From: BMS3Bbin11 sp034659075
GTDB taxonomy: Bacteria; Pseudomonadota; Gammaproteobacteria; BMS3Bbin11
Assembly: GCA_034659075.1 (NCBI GenBank)
Contig: JAYEGM010000082.1
Location: 1 to 43,261 of the forward strand
Length of the DNA stretch: 43,261 nt
Direction: 5' to 3'
Below, piece by piece: positions 1 through 9,352 of the stretch. Made by a program: the position numbers and the translations under genes. How positions within the stretch are numbered: the stretch's first letter is position 1; each line of letters opens with the position of its first letter. The notes beneath the pieces are model-generated. The model searched no databases, was not told the DNA's origin, and worked only from the letters and a program-made list of their open reading frames with translations.

Positions 1-640
1 TGAGTTTTTCGTCCTTCATGGACGAGTTCATTTATTCAGGCCATCCATGGCCTTCACCCTTCGGGCCAGTCTTCGACTGTTCAAATCCGCTCCCTGCGGA
101 TTTAGTCTTTTGAATTATTCATACAGAACCAAAGAAAAATCGCCCGGAAGGGTTGGGCCTGCGGCTGCTCTGTGCGCTTCAGCCTGAACCGGGCACGGTG
201 AACTCGGGCTACGCCCTCAGACAGGCACCGCGCTATTCCGGTTCAGCCTTCCAGTGCTCGACAACCCAAAAGGGGATGGAAAATCAAAAGCCAGGTCAAA
301 ACAACAGTCCGTTGGGTATTGGCTGGTTTTGACTTCTGGTTTTGATTTCTGGTGTTGACCTTCCCATCCCGTTCAGGCCTGCCGAGAAGTGCAGAATGGG
401 CTGGGGTTTCGGGGTGTGCCTGTCTGAGGGCGTAGCCCGAGTTCACACCGGTACCTCAGCTCATTCGAGCATCGCAGGGAACCCGAAGGGCAAATATGCG
501 GGGGGGGTTTTGGTATTCTTTTGGTGTGTTTATTTGGGCAAGCAAAGAAAAGTCACTCGCCCATGAAGGGCGAAAAGCACAAATCAATTCAAGATATGTA
601 ATCCAAAAGGAAAAGTCAGCCGTACGCAAGCACAAAAAAT
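1..640 (-). repeat. Composite dispersed repeat, left copy (cut by window start)
   Basis: No credible gene lies here. Read on the minus strand, this stretch aligns over most of its length with 35363-36283, so the two copies are inverted relative to each other. Its visible outer end (617-640) carries the motif TTTTTTGTGCTTGCGTACGG (minus strand), followed inward by a small hairpin (558-572, stem CGCCC/GGGCG). The matching hairpin of the other end is at 10-24 (stem CGTCC/GGACG); the outer motif of that end would lie before base 1. Inside are two copies of a 29-bp motif in opposite orientation (200-228 and 416-444). The central part (about 290-358) is poorly conserved between copies. The outer end stops 25 bp short of the atpC stop codon. 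It looks like a non-autonomous mobile or dispersed element; the short ORFs inside it are probably spurious. Confidence 0.75.
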
Positions 641-664
641 CACTGAAACAACGGCGTTACCGGT

Positions 665-1087
665 TTACTTTTTTTCACGCAGCTTACGAATCATATTCAA
701 CTGTGCAACAGCCTCTGCCAGTTCAGCCTGTGCCAGGGCAAAATCCATGTCGGCTTTCTGATCTTTCATTGCCTCTTCTGCCTGGCGCTTGGCTTCCAGT
801 GCAACAGATTCATCCAGATCCTTTGCTCGAAGTGCGGTATCGCTAAGCACGGTGACGACATGTGGCTGTACTTCAAGGATACCGCCAGATACAAAAAAGT
901 GCTGTTCATTCTCACCTTCGTCAGAACGAACAATGATCTCACCGGGTTTGATCTCACCTATCAGCGGGGTATGACGTGGATAGATGCCGACTTCACCACT
1001 GAACAGTGGAACAAAAATGGCTTCCACTGTGCCGGAGAAGATTTCCTCTTCAGCACTAACGATATTGAGATGCATAGTCATGGCCAT
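665..1087 (-). CDS. atpC: F1Fo ATP synthase epsilon subunit
   Basis: Epsilon subunit of the F1 central stalk, which couples rotation of gamma and the c-ring to catalysis and can inhibit ATP hydrolysis through its C-terminal helices. The 140-residue length is normal. The N-terminal beta-sandwich is recognisable (start MAMTMHLNIVSAEEEIFSG, then the conserved GEVGIYPRHTPLIGEIKPG), followed by the helical hairpin rich in Ala, Glu and Lys (about residues 88-140). It is the last gene of the atp operon, 20 bp after atpD. The usual gammaproteobacterial neighbour glmU is not next; instead a dispersed repeat begins 25 bp after the stop. Confidence 0.97.
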   Translation of the reverse strand: MAMTMHLNIVSAEEEIFSGTVEAIFVPLFSGEVGIYPRHTPLIGEIKPGEIIVRSDEGENEQHFFVSGGILEVQPHVVTVLSDTALRAKDLDESVALEAKRQAEEAMKDQKADMDFALAQAELAEAVAQLNMIRKLREKK

Positions 1088-1107
1088 TGCCTGTTTCCTC
1101 AGTCAAG

Positions 1108-2484
1108 CTACAGGGTTTTAGCCCGTTCAACAGCTTCGTCAATGGTACCCACCATGTAGAAGGCCTGCTCGGGAAGACTGTCATATTCACCATCGACGAT
1201 GGCACGGAAACCTTTAATGGTATCTTTCAACGATACATATTTGCCTTCGGTGCCGGTAAAGACTTCAGCTACGAAGAATGGCTGAGACAGGAATCTCTGT
1301 ATTTTTCTGGCACGGGATACGGCCAGTTTGTCTTCTTCTGACAACTCATCCATACCCAGAATCGCAATAATATCCTGCAGCTCTTTGTAACGCTGCAATG
1401 TTGACTGTACATCACGGGCAACCTGATAGTGTTCTTCACCAATGATATTCGGGTCAAGCTGACGCGAGGTGGAATCCAGCGGATCCACAGCAGGATAAAT
1501 ACCTAACTCTGCAACCTGACGTGACAGTACTACGGTCGCGTCCAGATGTGAGAATGTCGTGGCGGGTGAGGGATCGGTCAAATCATCAGCTGGCACGTAT
1601 ACGGCCTGAATGGACGTAATAGAACCGGTCTTGGTTGATGTAATACGTTCCTGCAAACGACCCATTTCTTCAGCCAGCGTCGGCTGATAGCCTACCGCAG
1701 ACGGCATACGGCCCAGCAACGCAGAAACTTCGGTACCCGCCAGTGTATAACGATAGATATTGTCGATGAACAGCAGGACATCGCGCCCTTCATCACGGAA
1801 GTTCTCCGCAATGGTCAAACCCGTCAATGCCACACGCAGGCGGTTGCCCGGTGGTTCATTCATCTGACCATAAACCAGCGCCACTTTATCGAGTACATTT
1901 GACTCTTTCATTTCATGATAGAAGTCATTGCCTTCACGGGTACGCTCACCGACACCGGCAAACACTGAATAACCGCTATGCTCGATAGCAATATTACGGA
2001 TTAGTTCCATCATGTTTACGGTTTTACCTACACCGGCACCACCGAACAGGCCAACCTTGCCGCCTTTTGCAAACGGGCAGATCAGGTCGATTACCTTGAT
2101 GCCCGTTTCCAGCAGTTCATCACTGGCTGCCTGCTCCGCATAGCTAGGTGGCTCACGATGAATTGGCATTGAAGTTTCAGAAGCAACTTCACCTTTTTCA
2201 TCGATTGGATTACCCAGGACATCCATGATGCGTCCTAGCGTAGCTGTACCGACAGGCACTGAAATGGCAGCGCCTGTATCAGTTACCGGCAAATGACGAC
2301 GCAGGCCATCAGAGCTGCCCATGGCAATACAGCGTACAACGCCGTCACCAATCTGCTGTTGAACCTCCAGCGTCAGTCCGGTCTCGTCAACGACAAGAGC
2401 ATTGTAGACCTGGGGGATCGAATCAGCAGGAAACTCTACGTCGACTACTGCGCCAATTATTTGTACTACTTTTCCAGAACTCAT
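1108..2484 (-). CDS. atpD: F1Fo ATP synthase beta subunit (catalytic)
   Basis: Catalytic beta subunit of F1, making ATP from ADP and phosphate at the cytoplasmic face of the inner membrane. The 458 residues match the family. The Walker A loop GGAGVGKT is at about residues 148-155, the catalytic-Glu segment GERTREGNDFY at about 178-188, and the Walker B/DELSEED regions are present (LLFIDNIYRYTLAG; MDELSEEDKL). One position usually Phe is Tyr in IDNIYRYT, a mild change. It sits between atpG (75 bp upstream) and atpC (20 bp downstream) in the operon. Confidence 0.99.
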   Translation of the reverse strand: MSSGKVVQIIGAVVDVEFPADSIPQVYNALVVDETGLTLEVQQQIGDGVVRCIAMGSSDGLRRHLPVTDTGAAISVPVGTATLGRIMDVLGNPIDEKGEVASETSMPIHREPPSYAEQAASDELLETGIKVIDLICPFAKGGKVGLFGGAGVGKTVNMMELIRNIAIEHSGYSVFAGVGERTREGNDFYHEMKESNVLDKVALVYGQMNEPPGNRLRVALTGLTIAENFRDEGRDVLLFIDNIYRYTLAGTEVSALLGRMPSAVGYQPTLAEEMGRLQERITSTKTGSITSIQAVYVPADDLTDPSPATTFSHLDATVVLSRQVAELGIYPAVDPLDSTSRQLDPNIIGEEHYQVARDVQSTLQRYKELQDIIAILGMDELSEEDKLAVSRARKIQRFLSQPFFVAEVFTGTEGKYVSLKDTIKGFRAIVDGEYDSLPEQAFYMVGTIDEAVERAKTL

Positions 2485-2559
2485 TTACCGGTTCCTCAAA
2501 ATTAGACTACTTACTATCAATGTTATCAAACACAAAACAAAATATTTTTCCGATGCAGC

Positions 2560-3426
2560 TTACTCCAGCGCCGCTGCACCACTTACAATCTCAGACAGTT
2601 CCTGTGTAATGGCAGCCTGGCGGGCCTTGTTATAGATAAGCTCAAGATCATCAATCATGTCACCGGCATTATCGGAAGCCGCCTTCATGGAAACCATTCT
2701 TGCTGATTGTTCGCAGGCAATATTTTCAACCACCCCCTGATAAACCTGTGCTTCTATGAAACGAGTCAACAGGGCATCCAGTACAGGTTTAGCTTCAGGC
2801 TCGTAGATATAATCCCAGTGATGTTCATAGCCATCAGCCTCATCTGCTTTCAGAGGAAGCAATTGAGTTACCACCGGCTCCTGGGTCATGGTGTTTACAA
2901 ACTTGTTATACACCAGCATCAGGCGGTCAAGCTTTCCATCAACAAAGTCATCAAGCATCACTTTGACTACACCGATCAGCTGGCTAATCTGTGGTGCATC
3001 ACCCAGGTGCGAAGCACTGGAGACCATTTTGAAGCCAAAGCGCTTCATGAAACCCTGTGCTTTGCTGCCGATGCTGCAAAAATCGACTTCAACACCTTTA
3101 TCATGCCATTCTTTCATATCGGCAACCGCCGCTTTAAGCATGTTTGTGTTGAGGCCGCCGCAAAGACCACGATCGGATGAAATAATAATATAACCGACCC
3201 GTTTTACTTCATCACGTTCTACCAGAAACGGGTGGCGGTATTCAGGGTTGGCAAGATGCAAATGGCCAGCCACATCTCTAATCTTTTCTGCATAGGGACG
3301 CGCCGCATGCATCCGTTCCTGCGCCTTGCGCATTTTACTCGCTGCAACCATCTCCATCGCACGAGTAATTTTTTGCGTGCTCTGCAGACTCTTTATCTGC
3401 GTTTTAATTTGCTTACCGACAGCCAT
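2560..3426 (-). CDS. atpG: F1Fo ATP synthase gamma subunit
   Basis: Gamma subunit, the rotating shaft inside the alpha3beta3 ring. It has the typical N-terminal helix start MAVGKQIKTQIKSLQSTQKI followed by TRAMEMVAASKMRKAQERM, the central SSDRGLCGGLN motif, and the conserved C-terminal helix ending near YNKARQAAITQELSEIVSGA. Length 288 aa is usual. It follows atpA by 6 bp and precedes atpD by 75 bp, so it is surely co-transcribed. Confidence 0.99.
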   Translation of the reverse strand: MAVGKQIKTQIKSLQSTQKITRAMEMVAASKMRKAQERMHAARPYAEKIRDVAGHLHLANPEYRHPFLVERDEVKRVGYIIISSDRGLCGGLNTNMLKAAVADMKEWHDKGVEVDFCSIGSKAQGFMKRFGFKMVSSASHLGDAPQISQLIGVVKVMLDDFVDGKLDRLMLVYNKFVNTMTQEPVVTQLLPLKADEADGYEHHWDYIYEPEAKPVLDALLTRFIEAQVYQGVVENIACEQSARMVSMKAASDNAGDMIDDLELIYNKARQAAITQELSEIVSGAAALE

Positions 3427-3432
3427 TTCAGA

Positions 3433-4974
3433 TTACCAGGTATGGTTGGCCTTAAAGTCATCCAGCGCTGCGCGCAGACGGCTTTCGATGTCGTCATTGT
3501 AATCACCCGTGTCATTGATCGTCGTCAGCAACTCAGACTGATTGGCATGCATATAGGCATGCAGGGCATCCTCAAAATCACGCACCTTGGCAGGCTCGAT
3601 ATCGTTCAGGTAGCCTTCATTCGCCGCAAACAATGAGGACGCGAGATCGGCAATGGTCAGAGGTGAATACTGCGGCTGTTTCATCAATTCAGTAATACGC
3701 TGGCCGAGAGCAATCTGATTTTGCGTGGCTTCATCAAGATCTGAGGCAAACTGGGCAAAAGCCGCCAGTTCACGATACTGGGCCAGTGCCAGACGTACGC
3801 CACCACCCAGCTTTTTGATTATAGTCTGCTGTGCGGCGCCGCCTACACGAGAGACTGAGAGACCGGCATTGATAGCAGGTCGGATACCTGCATTAAAGAG
3901 GTCAGTCTCGAGGAAAATCTGGCCATCTGTAATCGAAATAACATTGGTTGGCACGAATGCTGAAACGTCACCGGCCTGGGTTTCGATGATCGGCAGCGCG
4001 GTCAAGGATCCAGTCTTACCTTTTACCTTACCGCCAGTCAGCTCTTCTACATACTCAGCATTCAGGCGTGATGCTCTTTCCAGCAAACGCGAGTGCAGAT
4101 AAAACACGTCGCCAGGATAGGCTTCACGACCTGGAGGACGACGCAGCAGCAATGAAACCTGGCGATATGCCCAGGCCTGCTTGGTCAGGTCATCATAAAC
4201 GATCAGGGCGTCTTCACCCTTATCACGGAAATATTCACCCATGGTGCAACCGGCATACGGCGCAAGAAACTGCATGGCAGCAGATTCTGAGGCACCGGCA
4301 TTGACAACGATGGTGTGCTCCATTGCACCGAATTCTTCCAGTTTGCGTACGACACTTGAAACAGAAGAGGCCTTTTGTCCAATAGCTACATAGATACAGA
4401 TTATGCCTGTACCTTTCTGGTTGATAATGGCATCGATGGCCACCGCCGTTTTACCTGTCTGGCGGTCACCAATAATCAGTTCACGCTGACCACGGCCAAT
4501 TGGCACCATGGAGTCAACAGATTTAAGCCCGGTCTGTACTGGCTGATTAACAGATTGTCGTGTGATAACACCCGGTGCGACTTTCTCCAGAGGCTCAAAA
4601 CCTTCGGCCTTGATTTCGCCTTTGCCATCTATCGGATTACCCAGAGTATCGACAACACGGCCAATCAGTGATTCACCGACCGGTACTTCAAGAATACGGC
4701 CGGTACATTTTACGCTGTCGCCTTCTTTAAGATGCTCATAAGCACCCATGATGACAGCACCGACCGAATCCCGTTCCAGGTTCATCGCCAGGCCAATAAC
4801 GTCACCTGGAAACTCCAGCATTTCACCAAGCATTACATCACTCAGCCCGTGAACTCTGACAATACCGTCAGTCACACTGACGATAGTCCCTTCGGTACGC
4901 GCCTCGACTTTGCTATCAAAATTTTCCAGTCTCTTCTTGATCAGCTCTGAAATTTCAGATGGATTAAGCTGCAT
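3433..4974 (-). CDS. atpA: F1Fo ATP synthase alpha subunit
   Basis: Non-catalytic nucleotide-binding alpha subunit of F1. Length 513 aa matches the family exactly. The Walker A loop GDRQTGKT lies at about residues 169-176; the arginine-finger segment SVSRVGGAAQQ is present near residue 373. The N-terminal start MQLNPSEISELIKKRLENF is typical for gammaproteobacteria. It lies 13 bp after atpH and 6 bp before atpG. Confidence 0.99.
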   Translation of the reverse strand: MQLNPSEISELIKKRLENFDSKVEARTEGTIVSVTDGIVRVHGLSDVMLGEMLEFPGDVIGLAMNLERDSVGAVIMGAYEHLKEGDSVKCTGRILEVPVGESLIGRVVDTLGNPIDGKGEIKAEGFEPLEKVAPGVITRQSVNQPVQTGLKSVDSMVPIGRGQRELIIGDRQTGKTAVAIDAIINQKGTGIICIYVAIGQKASSVSSVVRKLEEFGAMEHTIVVNAGASESAAMQFLAPYAGCTMGEYFRDKGEDALIVYDDLTKQAWAYRQVSLLLRRPPGREAYPGDVFYLHSRLLERASRLNAEYVEELTGGKVKGKTGSLTALPIIETQAGDVSAFVPTNVISITDGQIFLETDLFNAGIRPAINAGLSVSRVGGAAQQTIIKKLGGGVRLALAQYRELAAFAQFASDLDEATQNQIALGQRITELMKQPQYSPLTIADLASSLFAANEGYLNDIEPAKVRDFEDALHAYMHANQSELLTTINDTGDYNDDIESRLRAALDDFKANHTW

Positions 4975-4987
4975 GATGAGTTTCCCG

Positions 4988-5521
4988 TTAACGTGTTAGG
5001 TATGAAGTGAGATTTTTCAAACTGCCTGCGACAGAGCCATCAATGACTGTGTCGCCTGCACGTATAATCACACCACCAATAATGGATGGATCAACAGATG
5101 TCTTAATTTTGACATCGCGATCAAGTTCTTTTTTCAACATCTTTGCCAGTATGCTGATCTGTGCATCGTCCATTGCAAATGCGGAGACAACGCTGGCCTC
5201 AATGGTGCCTTCTGCACTGGCTTGCAGTTCATTAAATAATGTGGAAATTTCAGGTAACAACTGAAGTTTCCCATTTTCCCTCAGCATACTGAGCAATGCC
5301 TGCTCCTGCCCGCTTATATCGTCCAGCAGAGATACCAGCAAGGCATCAATCTGATCACCTGACATACGCGGATCGCCCAGCGCAAAGGCCAGATCTTTAT
5401 CTGCTACCGCAATGGCATAATAAGCCAGTACATCACTCCAACGCTGCAGCGATGAAGCTTCGCTGGCCAGCCTGAATACGGCTTCGGCATAGGGCCTGGC
5501 TAATGTAGTACGTTCGGCCAT
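4988..5521 (-). CDS. atpH: F1Fo ATP synthase delta subunit
   Basis: Delta subunit of the peripheral stalk, sitting on top of F1 and binding alpha and the b subunits (the OSCP homologue). 177 aa, the usual size. The N-terminal helical domain starts with LARPYAEAVFRLA and the C-terminal conserved stretch DPSIIGGVIIRAGDTVIDGS is clear. Its ATG overlaps the atpF stop by one base (TAATG), which indicates translational coupling. Confidence 0.98.
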   Translation of the reverse strand: MAERTTLARPYAEAVFRLASEASSLQRWSDVLAYYAIAVADKDLAFALGDPRMSGDQIDALLVSLLDDISGQEQALLSMLRENGKLQLLPEISTLFNELQASAEGTIEASVVSAFAMDDAQISILAKMLKKELDRDVKIKTSVDPSIIGGVIIRAGDTVIDGSVAGSLKNLTSYLTR

Positions 5522-5991
5522 TAGAGTTGCTGGGCCAGATCATCAAGGAGAGCGGCGTGGGCCTTCTCATCGATTTCTTTTTTCAGGATAGCGCTGGCAC
5601 CTTCTATTGCCAGGCTGGCAACAGATGCACGTAATTCCTCACGCGCACGATTTGATTCCTGCTCTATCTCAGCCTGTGCACTGGCAAGTATCCTTGCCCG
5701 CTCTTCATTGGCCTGTTCCTTCGCTTCATCAACAATACCGCCTGCACGCTTACTGGCCTGCGTCAGCAGTTCTGATGCCTGATCTTTCGCTTCCTTTATC
5801 TTGGCAGCAGCATTCTTTTTTGCCAGTTCCAGATCACCTTCTGCGCGCGACGCTGCGGCCAGACCGTCTGCGATATTTTTCTGCCGCTCACGCAAAGCAC
5901 CAACGATAGGCGGCCAGACATATTTCTGGCAGAAGATAACGAACAGCGCAAAGGCAATGGCCTGCCCCAGTAATGTCGCATTAATATTCAC
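5521..5991 (-). CDS. atpF: F1Fo ATP synthase subunit b
   Basis: Subunit b of the peripheral stalk, anchored in the inner membrane. 156 aa, as in Escherichia coli. There is one N-terminal membrane helix (start MNINATLLGQAIAFALFVIF, with WPPI after it), then a long Ala/Glu/Lys-rich coiled coil to about residue 135. Only one b-type gene is present, so b is expected to be a homodimer. It overlaps atpH by one base. Confidence 0.98.
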   Translation of the reverse strand: MNINATLLGQAIAFALFVIFCQKYVWPPIVGALRERQKNIADGLAAASRAEGDLELAKKNAAAKIKEAKDQASELLTQASKRAGGIVDEAKEQANEERARILASAQAEIEQESNRAREELRASVASLAIEGASAILKKEIDEKAHAALLDDLAQQL

Positions 5992-6032
5992 GACAGCATC
6001 TCCAGGTTTTCGGGTTTAATGCCAGGCACCGC

Positions 6033-6269
6033 TTAAGCGACGGCAAACAGGATGTAGAAGGCGATACCAACAGCGATCATAGGCACCGCGTCGACCAGGC
6101 CCATTACGATGAAAAACTGGGTACGAAGTAATGGTATCAGTTCAGGCTGACGTGCAGCACCCTCGAGGTATTTGCCACCGAGTGATCCAATACCGATAGC
6201 GGCACCCAGGGCTCCAAGGCCCATCAAAATTGCGCCTGCGATAAATAACAGTGCTTTGGCTTCTTCCAT
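6033..6269 (-). CDS. atpE: F1Fo ATP synthase subunit c (proteolipid)
   Basis: Subunit c forms the rotor ring of Fo. 78 aa, two membrane helices joined by the polar loop with ARQPE (residues about 39-43). The ion-carrying carboxylate is the Asp in GLVDAVPMIAVG at about residue 60; the Gln/Glu/Ser set of sodium-binding c subunits is not seen, so the ring is predicted to carry protons. It lies between atpB (42 bp) and atpF (41 bp). Confidence 0.98.
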   Translation of the reverse strand: MEEAKALLFIAGAILMGLGALGAAIGIGSLGGKYLEGAARQPELIPLLRTQFFIVMGLVDAVPMIAVGIAFYILFAVA

Positions 6270-6311
6270 TGTATTTCTCTCTATGAGTTGAATTATGGGT
6301 TGTAATACTAA

Positions 6312-7139
6312 TTAATGTTCATCCACAGTGTAGGCCATATCCATATAAACAATGGTCAACACCATGAAAATAAATGCCTGCAGCACCACGATCAGGATGT
6401 GGAATATTGCCCACGGCAGAGACAGAGTCCACTGTACATACCAGGGCAGCAGGGCAATCAGGATAAAGATCATTTCACCGGCGTACATGTTACCAAATAG
6501 CCGCAAGCCCAGCGATATGGGTTTGGCAATCAGGCTGACGCCTTCCAGCAGCAGGTTGACCGGAAACAGATACTTTGGAAACGGGTGAAATGCCAGTTCC
6601 GCAAAAAAACCACTCGGTTTCTTGATTTTAAAACTGTAAAAAAGTGTCAGACCGAAGACAGACAGCGCCATGCCCATAGTGGCATTGGGGTCAGTAGTCG
6701 GCACCACTTTGAGAAAGTGCACGCCCATCAAACTGGCTATATAGGGCAGAAAATCGACAGGGATCAGATCCATGGCGTTCATCAGCAGAATCCAGACAAA
6801 TACAGTCAGGCCCAGTGCACCGACAAAATTGTTCTTGCCGGTAAATGAGCTTTTGACATTATCGTCAATAAATTCAATGACCCACTCGACAAAGTTCTGC
6901 AAACTGCCCGGCACACCGGAAGTTGCATATTTGGCGGCCTTGCTAAAGAAAAATAGAAATAAGACACCCAGCAGAATGGAAAAACCCAGTGTATCAACAT
7001 GAAAGGCCCAGAAGCCCATCTCTTTAGCTTCCTGCGCAGTGTGCGCCAGCCCCCAACTGCCATCCGCATGCTGACCATAGGTCAGATTCGTCAGATGATG
7101 CTTGATATATTCAGAAGACGTTAATGTATCGCCTGCCAT
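6312..7139 (-). CDS. atpB: F1Fo ATP synthase subunit a
   Basis: Subunit a provides the two half-channels for protons in Fo. 275 aa with about five to six membrane helices. The essential Arg is in LGLRLFGNMYAGEM (about residue 214), and the conserved MNAMDLIPVDFLP segment is present near residue 120. The N-terminus starts MAGDTLTSSEYIKHHLTNLT, the usual gammaproteobacterial form. It follows atpI by 56 bp. Confidence 0.98.
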   Translation of the reverse strand: MAGDTLTSSEYIKHHLTNLTYGQHADGSWGLAHTAQEAKEMGFWAFHVDTLGFSILLGVLFLFFFSKAAKYATSGVPGSLQNFVEWVIEFIDDNVKSSFTGKNNFVGALGLTVFVWILLMNAMDLIPVDFLPYIASLMGVHFLKVVPTTDPNATMGMALSVFGLTLFYSFKIKKPSGFFAELAFHPFPKYLFPVNLLLEGVSLIAKPISLGLRLFGNMYAGEMIFILIALLPWYVQWTLSLPWAIFHILIVVLQAFIFMVLTIVYMDMAYTVDEH

Positions 7140-7195
7140 ACTAACCCTTAAACTTAAATAAAACTGATTATGAGCAAACCTGATTATAAACCAAA

Positions 7196-7567
7196 TTATT
7201 TTTTATTCATCACACCTGCAATCAATGCGGGCGAGATCTGTATCCACAAATACATGGCAAATAATGCCGCTGCGTTCAATGGCTTCAATAACACCACTGC
7301 AAGCAAAAACAGTGCTACGGTCAAGAATAATTTACCTATCACACCGCGGTAGGTGACTGCAGCAAGCTGATTTACCTGCCAGCTACCTTTATTACTGAAA
7401 AGCCTTAACGCGAAAAAGGCATTTGCAACTACTGAAATCATGCCACCAGCTAGTGCTGAATACGCTGCTACCAGACCAAATACGGGTAACAATACAGCAG
7501 ATGATATCAATGCCAGGGCCGCCTGCCAGCCAATAATGCCGAATGGCTTTTGCTGCAAGCCGCTCAT
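7196..7567 (-). CDS. atpI: ATP synthase subunit I (AtpI)
   Basis: Small membrane protein at the head of the atp operon, thought in this family to help c-ring assembly or magnesium supply; not part of the finished enzyme. 123 aa with four hydrophobic helices, including the conserved SALAGGMISVVANAFFALRL region in the middle. It is the first gene after the promoter at 7641-7669. Sequence conservation in this family is low; the position before atpB supports the call. Confidence 0.9.
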   Translation of the reverse strand: MSGLQQKPFGIIGWQAALALISSAVLLPVFGLVAAYSALAGGMISVVANAFFALRLFSNKGSWQVNQLAAVTYRGVIGKLFLTVALFLLAVVLLKPLNAAALFAMYLWIQISPALIAGVMNKK

Positions 7568-7640
7568 CGCCTAAATTCCGTTCAGGCCAGCTGTGACACG
7601 GCTATCTACCGCCATAAACAGCCCTTGCCGAAAGGCGCGT

Positions 7641-7669
7641 AGTATAGTGATAAGCTCCTTTTGGGTCAA
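7641..7669 (-). promoter_or_regulatory. Sigma70-type promoter of the atp operon
   Basis: On the minus strand TTGACC (7664-7669) and TATACT (7641-7646) are separated by exactly 17 bp. Each matches the consensus at 5 of 6 positions. Transcription would start near 7634 and give a leader of about 65 nt before atpI. The promoter lies in the 151-bp gap between parB and atpI, so the atp genes need not depend on read-through from parAB. Confidence 0.75.
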
Positions 7670-7718
7670 CATCAGATTGCTCGATAAAGACACTGAGGCG
7701 TACACACCCTGCAGCGCA

Positions 7719-8579
7719 TCAATGTATCTTGTCGAGGATACCCTGCAGTACATCATTTCCGTGAAAGTCGATGACCAGCTTTCCCTTGCCCCGGGTGCCA
7801 AGCCTGATTTCCACATGCGTCCCCAGCTTCTCTGACAGCGACTCCTCCAGATGCCTGACATCCGGGTCTTTTTCCTTCGTTTTACTGGCCGGGTTGTTGC
7901 GATCTTCCTGCAATCGGCGAACCAGCTGCTCGGCCTGTCGAACACTCATGCCGCTTTTAACAATCTGCAGGGCTGCTTTGTGCTGCATACCCTGTTCCAG
8001 AGAAAGCAGCGCGCGGGCATGCCCCATATCCAGTTGCCCCTGCTCCAGCAGAGAACTGACCTCGGATTGCAGAGAAAGCAGGCGCAACAGGTTACTCACT
8101 GCAGCACGAGAACGACTGACGCTGTCCGCTACCTGCTGGTGAGTCATGGTGAATTCCTCTATCAGACGCTGCATGCCCCTGGCCTCTTCAATCGGATTCA
8201 GGTCTTCGCGCTGCAAGTTCTCAATCAGCCCGATAACCATAGCATCTTCATCAGACAGCACTCGCACCACCACCGGCACGCGATCAAGACCAGCCTGCTG
8301 TGCCGCCCGCCAGCGACGCTCACCGGCGATAATTTCATAATCACCGCTGGCCAGCTTGCGCGCGACTATAGGCTGCAATACGCCCTGCCTGGCTATCGAG
8401 CTAGCGAGTTCATCCAGCGCATCCTGGTCCAGCTGCCGGCGCGGTTGAAACTGGCCACGCTGCAGTATCTCTACCGGCAGCTGCTGTAATTTATCGGGCG
8501 AAACTTCGTCTACTGAAGCGCCGGTATCACCTAACAGTGCATCCAGACCACGACCCAATCTACTTTTTTTTGTATTCAT
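7719..8579 (-). CDS. parB: Chromosome partitioning protein ParB
   Basis: ParB/Spo0J DNA-binding CTPase that loads at parS sites near the origin and directs ParA-driven segregation. 286 aa. The N-terminal part has the ParA-interaction stretch (KSRLGRGLDALLGD), then the CTP-binding motifs (GERRWRAAQQAGL and VIGLIENLQREDLNPIEEA) at about residues 85-135, a helix-turn-helix (TMTHQQVADSVSRSRAAVSN) at about 147-166, and a C-terminal dimer domain. Its ATG overlaps the parA stop by one base (TAATG). No parS-like palindrome was seen in this window. Confidence 0.97.
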   Translation of the reverse strand: MNTKKSRLGRGLDALLGDTGASVDEVSPDKLQQLPVEILQRGQFQPRRQLDQDALDELASSIARQGVLQPIVARKLASGDYEIIAGERRWRAAQQAGLDRVPVVVRVLSDEDAMVIGLIENLQREDLNPIEEARGMQRLIEEFTMTHQQVADSVSRSRAAVSNLLRLLSLQSEVSSLLEQGQLDMGHARALLSLEQGMQHKAALQIVKSGMSVRQAEQLVRRLQEDRNNPASKTKEKDPDVRHLEESLSEKLGTHVEIRLGTRGKGKLVIDFHGNDVLQGILDKIH

Positions 8580-9352
8580 TAATTTGATTCCCTTCCTATC
8601 ACCTCACCCGCCAGTGCCAGGTAAGCCAGCGCGCCTTTGGATCGTTTATCATATTCAAGCACAGGCTTGCCATAACTTGGCGCTTCCGCCAGCCGGATAT
8701 TGCGTGGAATAATTGTATGGTATACCTTGTCGCCAAAATGCTGTTCCAGTTGTGACGACACCTCTCTTGACAGTGTATTCCGTCGGTCAAACATGGTTCT
8801 CAGCAACCCCTCTATAGTTAAGTCGGGATTAAAAGCGGCCCTTATTTTGCGTACTGTATTGACCAGTTCAGTCAGACCTTCCAGCGCAAAATATTCGCAC
8901 TGCATCGGGATAAGCACGGCATCTGAAGCCACTAATGCATTTACTGTCAGCAAATCCAGCGAAGGTGGGCAGTCTACCAGGATGAAATCATACTCCTCAC
9001 GGATAGATTGCAGAGCTTCTCGCATTCGGAACTCTCTGTGCTCCTCATCCACCAGCTCGATTAATGCACCTGAAAGCTCGCGATTAGATGCAATCACATC
9101 AAAACCAGAGCTTGTTGCAACGATTGCATCCTGTACCGGAGCAGAGTGCATTAGCACCTCGTACACTGTCGCCTTCTGACCATCTCGGTCAACGCCGCTG
9201 CCGACAGAGGCGTTACCCTGCGGATCCAGGTCTACCAGCAGTATCTTTTGCTTCATACGTGCAAGTGATGCCGCCATATTGATCGCCGTTGTGGTTTTTC
9301 CTACGCCACCTTTCTGATTTGTTATAGATAAGACTTTAGCCATTTCATTCAT
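8579..9352 (-). CDS. parA: Chromosome partitioning ATPase ParA (Soj)
   Basis: ParA/Soj ATPase, partner of the adjacent ParB. 257 aa. It has the deviant Walker A motif KGGVGKTT (residues 14-21) with the signature lysine, the VDLDPQGNAS segment at about 41-50, and the DCPPSLDLLTVNAL motif. The start used here overlaps the end of rsmG by 8 bp; the Met three codons later (9343) gives the more usual N-terminus MAKVLSITNQKGG and no overlap, and is equally possible. Confidence 0.97.
   Translation of the reverse strand: MNEMAKVLSITNQKGGVGKTTTAINMAASLARMKQKILLVDLDPQGNASVGSGVDRDGQKATVYEVLMHSAPVQDAIVATSSGFDVIASNRELSGALIELVDEEHREFRMREALQSIREEYDFILVDCPPSLDLLTVNALVASDAVLIPMQCEYFALEGLTELVNTVRKIRAAFNPDLTIEGLLRTMFDRRNTLSREVSSQLEQHFGDKVYHTIIPRNIRLAEAPSYGKPVLEYDKRSKGALAYLALAGEVIGRESN

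Noticed and set aside
243..566. Short ORFs inside the left composite repeat (e.g. one on the minus strand reading GYALRQAHPETPAHS)
   Set aside because: They are readings of the repeat itself; similar peptides arise in the right copy, with frameshifts and insertions between copies and no ribosome binding sites. Such ORFs are often annotated as hypothetical proteins but have no support here.
7571..7945. A 124-codon minus-strand ORF overlapping the end of parB and the atp promoter
   Set aside because: It lies in another frame of parB, crosses the promoter region and matches nothing recognisable.
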